This document shows, in pieces, positions 1 to 6,841 of a DNA stretch of 22,310 bases. This DNA comes from Myxococcota bacterium (GTDB lineage: Bacteria > Myxococcota_A > UBA9160 > PR03): NCBI GenBank assembly GCA_025453505.1, contig JALOQG010000021.1:1-22310 (forward strand). Reading direction: 5' to 3'. Each line of letters begins with the position of its first letter. Within the stretch, counting starts at the first letter, position 1. The notes below the pieces were generated by a model that made no database searches, was not told where the DNA came from, and saw only the letters and a list, made by a program, of their open reading frames with translations. Both the position numbers and the translations under genes were made by a program.

Positions 1-980
1 AGAAGCTGGGAGCGGAGCACCGCTTCGAGACGCGCTTCGCGGCGGGCGGGCGCGTCGCGGACGGCGTGCTGCACGGCGATCTGCTCGTGCAGGGCTCGGG
101 CGATCCGTACTTCGTGGACGAGAACGCGCTCCTGGTGTTGCTCGCGCTGCGCGAGGCCGGCCTCGCGCGCGTCGCAGGCGACGTCGTCGCGCGCGGTCCG
201 CTGCTCTTCAACTGGGAGACGCAAGGCGCGGCGGCGCGACTCGAACGCGCGCTCGCCGGCGGCGTTTCGCCGGCGGCGTGGGCGGCGGTGAAGACGAGTG
301 CAGGCGTCGCGGGCGCGCGCGCACCAGGACTCGCGTTCGCGGGCGCGGCGCAGGCGAGCGCGGGCGGCGCGACGCCGCTCGTCGTGCATCGCTCGCAGCC
401 GCTGGTGCCGCTCGTCAAGGCGCTCAACGGCTTCTCGAACAACATCTTCGCGCCGTTCGCGCAGGCGGCGGGCGGGATCGCGGAAGTCGAGGCGATCGCG
501 AAGGCCCGCGTGCCGGCGGCGTTCCGCGACGAGATCATCCTCGGCGACGGCGCGGGCGCGAACCCGCGCAACCGGCTCTCGCCGCGCGCCGCGGTCGCGA
601 TCACGCGCGCGCTGCAAGAAGAACTCGCCAAGAGCGGTCACGACCTCGCCGACGTATTGCCCGTCGCCGGCATCGACGACGGCACGCTGCGCAACCGCCT
701 CGCGGGCCCCGGCGAACTCGGCCACGTCGTCGGCAAGACCGGCACCTACGGCGACTACGGCGCGTGCGCGCTCGCCGGCGCGCTGCGCACGCGCGATCGC
801 GGCATCGTCTATTTCGCGATCCTCAACCACCGCATCTCGATCGAGCCGGCGCGCAAGCGGCAGGACGCCTTCGTGCGCGCGCTGCTCCGCTCGCTCGACA
901 CCGAACGGTGGGAGTACGTCCGCGACGAGGCGCCCGCCTTCACGCGGGCGCAGGTCGTGTCCGCTGCGCCGCGCGAGTAG
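1..980 (+). CDS. D-alanyl-D-alanine carboxypeptidase, S13/PBP4 family (5' partial)
   Basis: This is the C-terminal part of a penicillin-binding protein 4 type carboxypeptidase/endopeptidase, which trims peptidoglycan cross-links in the periplasm. The frame is open from base 3 to the TAG at 978-980, so the gene begins upstream of the window. Visible family features are a LHGDLLVQGSGDPYF segment near the beginning, the SxN motif (SNN at 435-443) and the KTGT motif (735-746, inside VGKTGTYGDYG). The GDGAGANPRNRLSP stretch matches the family's conserved region before the KTG box. The N-terminal SxxK motif with the catalytic serine is not in the window. A hydrolase gene follows on the same strand. 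Family assignment is firm; the exact physiological role is inferred. Confidence 0.9.
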   Translation, partial: KLGAEHRFETRFAAGGRVADGVLHGDLLVQGSGDPYFVDENALLVLLALREAGLARVAGDVVARGPLLFNWETQGAAARLERALAGGVSPAAWAAVKTSAGVAGARAPGLAFAGAAQASAGGATPLVVHRSQPLVPLVKALNGFSNNIFAPFAQAAGGIAEVEAIAKARVPAAFRDEIILGDGAGANPRNRLSPRAAVAITRALQEELAKSGHDLADVLPVAGIDDGTLRNRLAGPGELGHVVGKTGTYGDYGACALAGALRTRDRGIVYFAILNHRISIEPARKRQDAFVRALLRSLDTERWEYVRDEAPAFTRAQVVSAAPRE

Positions 981-1047
981 CGTTGCGCGCGGCTGCGTCG
1001 CGATCCTCGCGGCGATCGGTCTCGGCTGCGGCGAGACGCGGCACGGG

Positions 1048-1998
1048 ATGCCGGTGCCGGATACGGTCTCGGCGCCGTGGCGCGAGATCCTGCCGCAGAT
1101 GCATGGCGCCTTCGCGCCGGGGGCGCCTGCGGCGGACGACGTCGAAGGCTGGCGCGAACGGCGGGCGCAGCGCGCGACCGTGCTGCGCGCGTCCGTGGAC
1201 GCGGCGCTCGCACGCTTCGAGCCGGCGCTGCGCGAGCGCACGATCGCGGGCGTCCCCGTGCTCGAGATCGTGCCGCGCGGCGCACGGGCCGACGATGCGC
1301 GCGTCGTCGTGCACCTGCACGGCGGCGGCTACACGAACGGCGCGGCGCGGACCAGCCTGCCGATCAGCGCGCGCCTCGCCGACGCGACCGGCGTGCGCGT
1401 GCTCTCGATCGAGTACGGGCTCGCGCCCGAGCAGCGCTGGCGCGCGACGATCGAACAGGTCGTCGCAGTGCTCGCGGCCCTGCCGGGCGCAGGCCATCCG
1501 CTCGAACGCGTCGCCGTGTATGGCGAGTCCGCGGGAGGCGGACTCGCGGCCGGCGCGCTGCTCGCGATGCGGGACCGCGGCCTCGGCCTGCCCGCCGCGC
1601 TGCTGCTGCTCTCGCCGTGGGCGGACGTCACGGACCGCGGCGACACGTCGATCACTCTGCGCGACGCCGAGCCGGTCTTCCGCTACGACGCGCATCTGCG
1701 CTCGGCCGCGCTCGCCTACGCCGATCCGGCCGACCAGCGGCATCCGCACGTGAGCCCGGTGTACGGCGACTTCTCGAAGGGCTTCGCGCCGACGCTGATC
1801 CAGGGCGGCACGCGCGAGCTCTTCCTCTCCCACTTCGTGCGGCTCTACCGCGCGATCGACGCGGCCGGCGGCACGGCGGTGCTGGATCTCCACGAGGGCA
1901 TGCCGCACGGATTCGCGTCGATGGCGCCCACCTCGGACGAGAGCGCCGCGGCCTTCGACCGGGCGCAGCGATTCCTCGCCGAGCATCTGACGCGCTGA
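1048..1998 (+). CDS. Alpha/beta hydrolase, HSL (hormone-sensitive lipase) family
   Basis: A 316-residue esterase-like alpha/beta hydrolase, close to the usual family size of about 310. The oxyanion-hole motif HGGG starts at residue 91 (HLHGGGYTNG), the nucleophile is S161 in GESAGGG, and the catalytic histidine is H287 in GMPHGF. At the usual catalytic-acid position the family has a motif like LLSD; here it reads LFLSH (H262), so the canonical Asp appears replaced. ATG 1048 is the first standard start codon in frame after the previous gene's stop, although the frame stays open upstream and encodes a short hydrophobic, lipobox-like stretch (IGLGC) with no ATG, GTG or TTG before it. The substrate is unknown. 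Confidence 0.82.
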   Translation: MPVPDTVSAPWREILPQMHGAFAPGAPAADDVEGWRERRAQRATVLRASVDAALARFEPALRERTIAGVPVLEIVPRGARADDARVVVHLHGGGYTNGAARTSLPISARLADATGVRVLSIEYGLAPEQRWRATIEQVVAVLAALPGAGHPLERVAVYGESAGGGLAAGALLAMRDRGLGLPAALLLLSPWADVTDRGDTSITLRDAEPVFRYDAHLRSAALAYADPADQRHPHVSPVYGDFSKGFAPTLIQGGTRELFLSHFVRLYRAIDAAGGTAVLDLHEGMPHGFASMAPTSDESAAAFDRAQRFLAEHLTR

Positions 1999-2023
1999 AA
2001 TCTTCGCGTGACCCCGCGGCCGG

Positions 2024-2037
2024 GTAGGGCATCCTAC
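2024..2037. promoter_or_regulatory. Small palindrome upstream of the peptide gene
   Basis: A perfect 5-bp inverted repeat with a 4-base loop, GTAGG-GCAT-CCTAC, lies 41 bp before the precursor ATG in the 80-bp gap after the hydrolase. TAGGGC inside it could serve as a degenerate -10 element, in which case the palindrome would overlap the promoter as an operator would. It could equally be a weak hairpin in the leader RNA. No convincing -35 is seen. Confidence 0.3.
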
Positions 2038-2078
2038 GCGCGGGGCCCGGAGAACGGGCTCTCATCAAAGGAGCTCGC

Positions 2079-2330
2079 ATGAAGACTTCCAAGTTCGGAG
2101 CGCTGGCCGCCGGCGCGGTGCTCGGCCTCGCCAGCGCGTTCGTGGCGGCGCCCGTGGCAAACGCCGAGGACGCCAAGGCTTGCTACCGCCCCTCCTGTGG
2201 CACCAGCGTGAAGGGTCACGAGGGCAAGTGCGGCGGCACGAAGGTCGACGCGCTCACCGACCAGGCCGCCTGCGAGGCCGCCGGTGGCGCCTGGACCACC
2301 GAAGCCGACGCCGCGAAGTTCAAGAAGTAG
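2079..2330 (+). CDS. Bufferin-like secreted precursor peptide with four cysteines
   Basis: An 83-residue protein with a clear Sec signal peptide: basic MKTSK start, hydrophobic core, and likely cleavage after ANA (residue 29). The mature part of about 54 residues has four cysteines (C35, C40, C51, C65) in the pattern CYRPSC...GKCGG...AACEAAGG. It ends in a lysine-rich tail. A strong Shine-Dalgarno AAAGGAG lies at 2067-2073. Known family context: small secreted Cys-containing peptides encoded just before a DUF692 (MNIO) gene and a DUF2063 gene are substrates of peptide maturation, as in bufferins, whose cysteines are oxidatively modified and bind copper. The 2423-4048 gene supplies both partner domains. 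I infer this is the substrate; the modification and metal are not shown by the sequence. Confidence 0.8.
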   Translation: MKTSKFGALAAGAVLGLASAFVAAPVANAEDAKACYRPSCGTSVKGHEGKCGGTKVDALTDQAACEAAGGAWTTEADAAKFKK

Positions 2331-2333
2331 GAA

Positions 2334-2370
2334 CGCGCCGGGCCTGGCGCTGCGACGCGCCGGGCCCGGC
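2334..2370 (+). other. GC-rich inverted and direct repeats between precursor and maturase genes
   Basis: Just after the precursor stop, GCGCC-GGGCCT-GGCGC can form a hairpin. The sequence ACGCGCCGGGCC occurs twice, about 21 bp apart, and the second copy runs into the perfect 12-bp palindrome GCCGGGCCCGGC. Such structures between a RiPP precursor and its modifying enzyme could attenuate transcription or protect the upstream mRNA and so favour peptide over enzyme. No T-tract follows, so this is not a classical intrinsic terminator. Confidence 0.35.
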
Positions 2371-2381
2371 CTTCCACGACG

Positions 2382-2423
2382 TGACGCTCGCGACATGACC
2401 TTCGCGACATGACCTTACCGACA
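2382..2423 (+). repeat. Three tandem 14-bp repeats forming overlapping mini-ORFs
   Basis: Units are TGACGCTCGCGACA (2382-2395), TGACCTTCGCGACA (2396-2409) and TGACCTTACCGACA (2410-2423). Together with the preceding G at 2381 they create a chain of five-codon ORFs: GTG 2381 to TGA 2398 (VTLAT), ATG 2395 to TGA 2412 (MTFAT) and ATG 2409 to TGA 2426 (MTLPT). Each stop overlaps the next start as ATGA, and the last overlaps the ATG of the maturase gene at 2423. The frame shifts by one base at every step, so all units encode nearly the same peptide. Confidence 0.85.
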
Positions 2424-4048
2424 TGACATGGTTCGGCGTCGGCTGGCGCTCCGTGCACGCGGACGCGATCGAAGCACCCGGCGCGACCGACGCGGTCGAC
2501 TGGTTCGACCGGCTCGTACGCCTGCGCCGCGATCACCCGCTCGCGCTGCACGGCGTGCATCTCTCGATCGCCGGCGACGCGCCGGTCGATTCGCCGTACC
2601 TGCGCGACCTGCGCGACCTCGCCGACGCGCTCGATCCCGCCTTCGTCAGCGACCACCTCTGCTGGACGTCGCGCGGCGGGCATCTCAGCCACGATCTCCT
2701 GCCGATCGCCTACACCGAGGAGGTGCTGGCGCACGTCGCAGCTCGCGTGGACGCCGTGCAGGAGCGGCTCGGACGGCGCCTGCTGCTCGAGAACGCCTCG
2801 GCGTACGTCGCGTTTCGCGCAGACGCCGTCGACGAGGCGGACTTCTTCGCCGCGCTCTGCCGCCGTACCGGCTGCGGGATGCTGCTCGACGTCAACAACC
2901 TGTACGTCAACGCGATGAATCTCGGCGTCGATCCCGCGACGTATCTCGCGGCGATCCCGGCCGACGCCGTCGGCTATCTGCACGTAGCCGGCCACGCCGT
3001 GCTCGCCGACGTCCGCATCGACACCCACGACGCCCCGGTCCCCGATGCCGTGTGGGATCTGTATGCGCGCGCGACGGCGCTCTTTCCGCACGCGCCCGTG
3101 ATCCTCGAGCGCGACGACCGGATTCCACCGTTCGCCGCGCTGGTCGAAGAGCTGGCGATCGCGCGCGCGCGACACGCATCCGCGCACGCGACGGCGCCTA
3201 CGACCGCCGCGACGCGATCCGCGCCGGCGCCGGCGCGCTGGGACGCCGTGCAGAAGGAGTTCTTCGAGCGCGTCGTCGACAAGCCGCTCGGTTTCGACCA
3301 CGCGGGCGTCGAGACGCTGCTCGACGACGCGCGCCCGGTGCGCGCCGCGCGCGGTATGCGCGTCTACAGCGACGCCTACACGGTCGGCCTGCGGCGCGCG
3401 CTCGCGACGAACTTCCCGACGCTCGCACGCGCGCTGCGCAGCGACGACTTCGACGCGCTCGCCGCCGCGTACCTGCGCGCGCATCCGCCGCGCAGCACCG
3501 CGTTCCACGAGCTGGGCGCCGCGCTGCCCGCCTTCCTGCGCGAGCACCCGCTCGCCGCGTCGTATGCCGTCGCGCGCGACGCGCTCGCCGACGTCGCCGC
3601 GCTCGAGCAGGCGCAGCTCGAGGCGCAGTTCACGAGCGTCGCGACCGCCGCGACGGCCCTCGCGGCCGAGGATCTCGCCGCGATCCCGGCGGACGCCTGG
3701 GATGCCGCGCGCTTCTCGTTCCGCGCGGATCTCCGCATCGTGCGGGCGAGCCACGACGTGCTGCCGGCGGTCGAAGCGGGCGCACGCGGAGACGATCCGC
3801 CGCGTCCGCACTCCGTCGCGTCGGCGTGGCTCGTGTACCGCGTCGGCGCCAAGGTGCGCAGCGAACCCTGCGACCCGGATGCGGCGTTCGTGCTCGACCG
3901 GCTCGTCGACGGCGCGAGCTTCGGTGCCGCGTGCGAAGCGCTCATGACCCGGCGCGATGACGCGACGGAAGCAGACGCGGCGGCGATCGCCGTGCGCGCG
4001 ATCGCCGCCGGCTGCGAGCGTGGAATCGTGACCTCGGTTTCGCTCTAG
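2423..4048 (+). CDS. Fused MNIO (DUF692) - DUF2063 peptide maturase
   Basis: A 541-residue fusion. Residues 1 to about 248 are a DUF692/MNIO domain, a TIM-barrel multinuclear non-heme iron oxidase related to MbnB and BufB that converts peptide cysteines to oxygenated heterocycles. Metal-ligand positions visible by motif are H43 (LHGVHLS), D77-H78 (SDHLCW), E123 (LLENASA), D156 and N159 (DVNNLYVN), H187 (YLHVAGH), D200/H202 (DTHDAP) and E229 (ILERDD). An Ala/Thr/Pro-rich linker (about 249-272) leads to a DUF2063 domain (about 273-541) with the hallmark VYSDAY, ATNFPTL and AHPPRS, related to the partner proteins MbnC/BufC that recognise the substrate. These are usually two adjacent genes. The first metal-site segment (E...SEN in relatives) is not recognisable and the N-terminus is about 10 residues short. 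No earlier in-frame start exists (stop at 2396-2398). Confidence 0.88.
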   Translation: MTWFGVGWRSVHADAIEAPGATDAVDWFDRLVRLRRDHPLALHGVHLSIAGDAPVDSPYLRDLRDLADALDPAFVSDHLCWTSRGGHLSHDLLPIAYTEEVLAHVAARVDAVQERLGRRLLLENASAYVAFRADAVDEADFFAALCRRTGCGMLLDVNNLYVNAMNLGVDPATYLAAIPADAVGYLHVAGHAVLADVRIDTHDAPVPDAVWDLYARATALFPHAPVILERDDRIPPFAALVEELAIARARHASAHATAPTTAATRSAPAPARWDAVQKEFFERVVDKPLGFDHAGVETLLDDARPVRAARGMRVYSDAYTVGLRRALATNFPTLARALRSDDFDALAAAYLRAHPPRSTAFHELGAALPAFLREHPLAASYAVARDALADVAALEQAQLEAQFTSVATAATALAAEDLAAIPADAWDAARFSFRADLRIVRASHDVLPAVEAGARGDDPPRPHSVASAWLVYRVGAKVRSEPCDPDAAFVLDRLVDGASFGAACEALMTRRDDATEADAAAIAVRAIAAGCERGIVTSVSL

Positions 4049-4416
4049 CCGCTGGCCGGCGGCGGCGCCTCGGGCGTCAGGCGGTCGATCTTCTCCCAGA
4101 GCGCCTGCGTCTCCGCGGCGTCGAGCGTTCCGTCGAGGAGCGCGCCGGGCAGCCAGACGACCGTCTCGCGCAGCACGCCCGCGTCGAAGCGGCCCTCGCG
4201 CAGCGCCGTGATCGTCGTGTCGATCTGCGCCGCGGCGGCGTCGCGCGTCTCGCGCGGCACGGCGGATTCGAGCGCGACGCGCGCCTGCTGGATGCCCGCT
4301 TCCGCGGCGCGGGCCGCCAGCGAGGCGCCCTGCCAGAAGGCGACCGCCGCGAGCGCCACGAGCCCGATACAGGCCGCAGCGACGACTCCGATCGCAGCGA
4401 GGATCCATTTGGCCAT
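4045..4416 (-). CDS. Small single-pass membrane protein, function unknown
   Basis: A 123-residue protein starting MAKWILAAIG, with one long hydrophobic segment (about residues 4-28) followed by an Ala-rich soluble region that looks helical (AARAAEAGIQQARVALESA) and an acidic, proline-rich C-terminus. I do not recognise a family. The start at 4416 is supported by GGAGGA five to ten bases upstream. The stop overlaps the end of the maturase gene by 4 bp in a convergent arrangement, so the two genes share a 3' boundary. The Shine-Dalgarno sits in a hairpin (see 4417-4441). It could be involved in the same peptide system, but only proximity suggests so. Confidence 0.75.
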   Translation of the reverse strand: MAKWILAAIGVVAAACIGLVALAAVAFWQGASLAARAAEAGIQQARVALESAVPRETRDAAAAQIDTTITALREGRFDAGVLRETVVWLPGALLDGTLDAAETQALWEKIDRLTPEAPPPASG

Positions 4417-4441
4417 CGTCGTTCCTCCCTTGGCGAGGAAC
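4417..4441 (-). promoter_or_regulatory. Hairpin enclosing the ribosome binding site of the 4416 gene
   Basis: Read on the minus strand, GTTCCTC-GCCAAGG-GAGGAAC is a perfect 7-bp stem with a 7-base loop, followed by GACG and the ATG. The right arm contains the Shine-Dalgarno (GGAGGA), so folding would hide it. This is the shape of an RNA thermometer or a translationally controlled leader, although it could also be a chance palindrome. Confidence 0.45.
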
Positions 4442-4573
4442 CTAGGACCGCGAGGATCGCGTGTCGCAGAGATTGTTTGCGCTCGATCGATCGGCGAAAC
4501 GGAAGCGAGGGGCGCGCGATCGGCCCGGCTCGCGCATCATGGGCGCTCCTTGCAATCAACCGGAGGTCGCGAC

Positions 4574-5410
4574 GTGGAACGCGTGCGGGTCGGCGAGATC
4601 GAGATGGCGTACGAGGAGCACGGAAGCGGCGCGCGGCCGTTCGTGCTGGTCCACGGCTTCACCGGCTCGCGCGACGACTGGCGCGAGATGCTGCCGCGGC
4701 TCGCGGCGCGCGGCCGCACGATCGCGCCGGATCTGCGCGGCCACGGCGACACCACCAACACGGGCGACGCCGCGACCTACGACTTCGACCAGCTGGCGCG
4801 CGACGTGATCGGCCTGCTCGACGCGCTCGGCATCGAGCGCTGCGATCTGCTCGGTCACTCGATGGGGGGCATCGTCGCGCAGATCGTCACGCTCGCGCAT
4901 CCCGGCCGCGTCGCGTCGCTGGTGTTGATGGACACCGGCTGCGAGCCGATCCGCCGCGAGGTACGCGCCTACTTCGAGATGGCCGGCAAGATCGCGCTCG
5001 AATCGGGCATGCAGACCTTGTACGAAGTGATGCGCGGCACGGCGGAGCGCACGACGCCTTCGCCCGCCGTCGCGCGCGCGATCGAGCGCATGGGGCCCGA
5101 GACGCATTGGGCGCGCATCCGCGCCAAGGTGCTCGCGATGGATCCCGTGGCGTTCGCGACGCTCGGCCTGCGCCTCACCGACTATCCCGCGCTGACGAGC
5201 CGGCTCGGCGCGATCCAGTGCCCGACGACGGTGCTGGTCGGCGCCGAGGACGCGCCCTTCGTCGCGACGTCGAAGACGCTGGCGGAGCGCATTCCGGGGG
5301 CACGGCTCGTCGTGATCGGGGACGCCGCGCACTCGCCGCAGCTCGAGAATCCGGACGCGTGGTTCGCCGCGATCGACGCGCATCTCGCGTCGGCGCGCGC
5401 GACGGCCTGA
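4574..5410 (+). CDS. Alpha/beta hydrolase (AB hydrolase 1 family)
   Basis: A 278-residue hydrolase with an intact catalytic set: HGFTGS oxyanion region (residues 27-32), nucleophile S96 in GHSMGG, acid D226 in VGAEDAP, and H253 in DAAHSPQ. The DLRGHGDT motif is typical of esterases, haloperoxidase-like and meta-cleavage-product hydrolases. The GTG at 4574 is chosen because GGAGG lies seven bases upstream; an ATG ten codons further in (4604) is the alternative. The frame is open for about 365 bp further upstream, but that part runs antisense across the neighbouring gene and lacks the fold. Intracellular, substrate unknown. Confidence 0.85.
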   Translation: MERVRVGEIEMAYEEHGSGARPFVLVHGFTGSRDDWREMLPRLAARGRTIAPDLRGHGDTTNTGDAATYDFDQLARDVIGLLDALGIERCDLLGHSMGGIVAQIVTLAHPGRVASLVLMDTGCEPIRREVRAYFEMAGKIALESGMQTLYEVMRGTAERTTPSPAVARAIERMGPETHWARIRAKVLAMDPVAFATLGLRLTDYPALTSRLGAIQCPTTVLVGAEDAPFVATSKTLAERIPGARLVVIGDAAHSPQLENPDAWFAAIDAHLASARATA

Positions 5411-5444
5411 GCGGATCGCGCTCGACGCCACCGCGCGAGGCCGC

Positions 5445-5450
5445 TACTCC
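5445..5450 (+). promoter_or_regulatory. Candidate -10 for a leaderless start
   Basis: TACTCC, preceded by GC, ends exactly 6 bp before the ATG at 5457, and no Shine-Dalgarno is present. The same spacing recurs at 6576-6581 and 8903-8908. Transcription would begin at or next to the start codon. Confidence 0.4.
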
Positions 5451-5456
5451 CGACGC

Positions 5457-5990
5457 ATGGATGCGAACGCGCGCCGGCTCGCTGCGCTGAACGTCGTCGG
5501 CGGTCTCGCCGTGCTGGCGAGCTACGCGTGGGGTGTCGTGCTGTCGCCGGCGCTGCGCACGGGCCTGTGGGGCGGCGTGCCGGAGACGCTGCGCGGCGTC
5601 TACACCGCGAACATGCTGCTCGCCGCGGCCGGCTACTTCCCGTTCGCGTTCCTGCTGATCTTCCGCGCGCCGCGCGATCGCCTGCGCGTCGAGGCAGGTG
5701 TCGGACCGGGTCTCGTCTTCGCACTCTTCGCGCTCGTGCTGATCCCGTCGGCGCTGTGGCTGCCGCTGACCGCGCGCATGATCGAGACGCCGGGCGACGC
5801 GACGTGGCTCGCGATCCGCCTCGTTCTCTTCGCGGTCGGCGTGGGCTCGACGGGCCTGCTCGTCGTGCTGGCGCGCATCGCGCGATCGCGCGGCGGCGCG
5901 CTCGCATGGGCCGCGGCACTCGGCGCCATCCCGTTCTGGACGCAGACCGCGATTCTCGACGCGCTGGTCTGGCCCGCCTACTGGCGCTGA
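5457..5990 (+). CDS. Polytopic membrane protein, function unknown
   Basis: A 177-residue hydrophobic protein with about five predicted membrane segments (roughly residues 10-30, 47-68, 82-105, 116-140 and 150-170) and short charged loops such as FRAPRDRLRVEAG. No catalytic motif is evident and I do not recognise a family. It has no Shine-Dalgarno; a -10-like TACTCC lies 6 bp before ATG. Its 3' end overlaps the convergent frameshifted gene by 13 bp. Confidence 0.75.
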   Translation: MDANARRLAALNVVGGLAVLASYAWGVVLSPALRTGLWGGVPETLRGVYTANMLLAAAGYFPFAFLLIFRAPRDRLRVEAGVGPGLVFALFALVLIPSALWLPLTARMIETPGDATWLAIRLVLFAVGVGSTGLLVVLARIARSRGGALAWAAALGAIPFWTQTAILDALVWPAYWR

Positions 5991-6477
5991 TCGTCCGCGG
6001 GCGCCGCGCGCGACGTCACCGAGAAGAGCCAGATCTCGCCGGCCGGCCGGCTCGGGTACTTCGCCTCCGCGACCTTGCGCACGGCGGCCTGCACCGCGGC
6101 GTCGTCCACCTTCGCAGCTGCACCGGGTAGCGCTTGCCGTCGATGCGCAGCACCGCGCGCCCGTCTTCGAGCGCGACGCGATGCCAGGTCTTGCCGGGCG
6201 GGAACTCGGCCGCCGCCGGGATGTAGGCGCGGCCCTCGTGCACGAGGATCCAGGTGGTGCGCGAGGTCGACTGGGAATCGAGCTGCATCTCGATCTCTGC
6301 GACGCCGGTCGCGAAGGCCCAGTCGCCGACCGGCTGCGTCACGAACGGCCCGCTCGCGAGCTTGCCGCCCGGCAGCGGCCCGAGCGGACCGTCGGCGTAG
6401 CGCGAGCTCAGCACCACGGCGCCGGCCAGCAGCGCGAGGGCGGCCGTGAAGCGGATCAGCCAGCGGAGCAGAAGCAT
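5978..6477 (-). pseudogene. Exported/anchored small protein with an internal frameshift
   Basis: The N-terminal part reads MLLLRWLIRF plus a hydrophobic anchor (about residues 7-24), then a soluble domain containing TTWILVHEGRAYIPA and GRAVLRIDGKRYPVQL. After LRIDGKRYPVQL the natural continuation (KVDDAAVQAAVRKVAEAK... ending ADDQRQ) is found one frame over. Inserting one base between 6112 and 6113 restores a 166-residue protein with RYPVQLRKVDD. Without it, translation runs on in an arginine-rich shadow frame to 6016. The start at 6477 has an excellent AAGGAGGG site. The fold may be a small beta-barrel, but I cannot name a family. It is either a recent pseudogene or a sequencing/assembly error. 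Confidence 0.7.
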
Positions 6478-6575
6478 GAGACCCTCCTTCGGGACACTCC
6501 GCGCATGGTGACACAACCGGCGGCCGGCCCATCGCCGCGGGCGTGCGGCGCGCGCGTCCACCGCGCGCGAGTTGC

Positions 6576-6581
6576 TAAGGT
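6576..6581 (+). promoter_or_regulatory. Candidate extended -10 for a leaderless start
   Basis: GTTGC-TAAGGT ends 6 bp before the ATG at 6588, with no Shine-Dalgarno in between. It shares the GAGTTGCTA sequence with the element before 8915. Confidence 0.42.
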
Positions 6582-6587
6582 CGCCGC

Positions 6588-6830
6588 ATGCCCGGACCGC
6601 GCTCGGCAATCGTCGGATGGATCGTGGGACGCTTGACGCGCATGCGCTTCCCCGTCCTCTTCGCGCTCTCGGCCGCGCTCTTCGCCGTCGATCTCGTCGT
6701 GCCCGACGTGATCCCGTTCGCGGACGAACTCCTGCTCGGTCTCGCGACGGCGATCTTCGCGACCTGGAAGAAGCGCCGGCACGAGGCCGCGCTCGCGCGC
6801 GACGCCGCAGCGGGCCCGACGCCGTCGTAG
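6588..6830 (+). CDS. Small membrane protein, DUF6116-like
   Basis: An 80-residue protein. The central stretch MRFPVLFALSAALFAVDLVV, then PDVIPFADELLLG and finally ATWKKRR, fits the small DUF6116 family, which has two hydrophobic segments, a conserved (I/V)PDxIPFxDE loop and a basic C-terminus. The function is unknown; the topology suggests a hairpin in the inner membrane. It is divergent from the frameshifted gene and convergent with the alkyl sulfatase (12 bp apart). The family name is from memory of the motif. Confidence 0.72.
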   Translation: MPGPRSAIVGWIVGRLTRMRFPVLFALSAALFAVDLVVPDVIPFADELLLGLATAIFATWKKRRHEAALARDAAAGPTPS

Positions 6831-6841
6831 CTTGCGACGCT

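Noticed and set aside
961..1047. A lipoprotein signal at the front of the 1048 hydrolase
   Set aside because: The stretch ending IGLGC looks lipobox-like, but no ATG, GTG or TTG is available in frame before it.
2216..4408. A 730-codon open frame on the minus strand opposite the maturase gene
   Set aside because: Its protein is arginine/histidine-rich with no domain, and the plus strand carries clear MNIO and DUF2063 motifs; it is a GC-rich shadow.
4208..4573. An N-terminal extension of the 4574 hydrolase
   Set aside because: It overlaps the opposite-strand membrane protein gene and its own hairpin region; GGAGG before GTG 4574 fixes the start.
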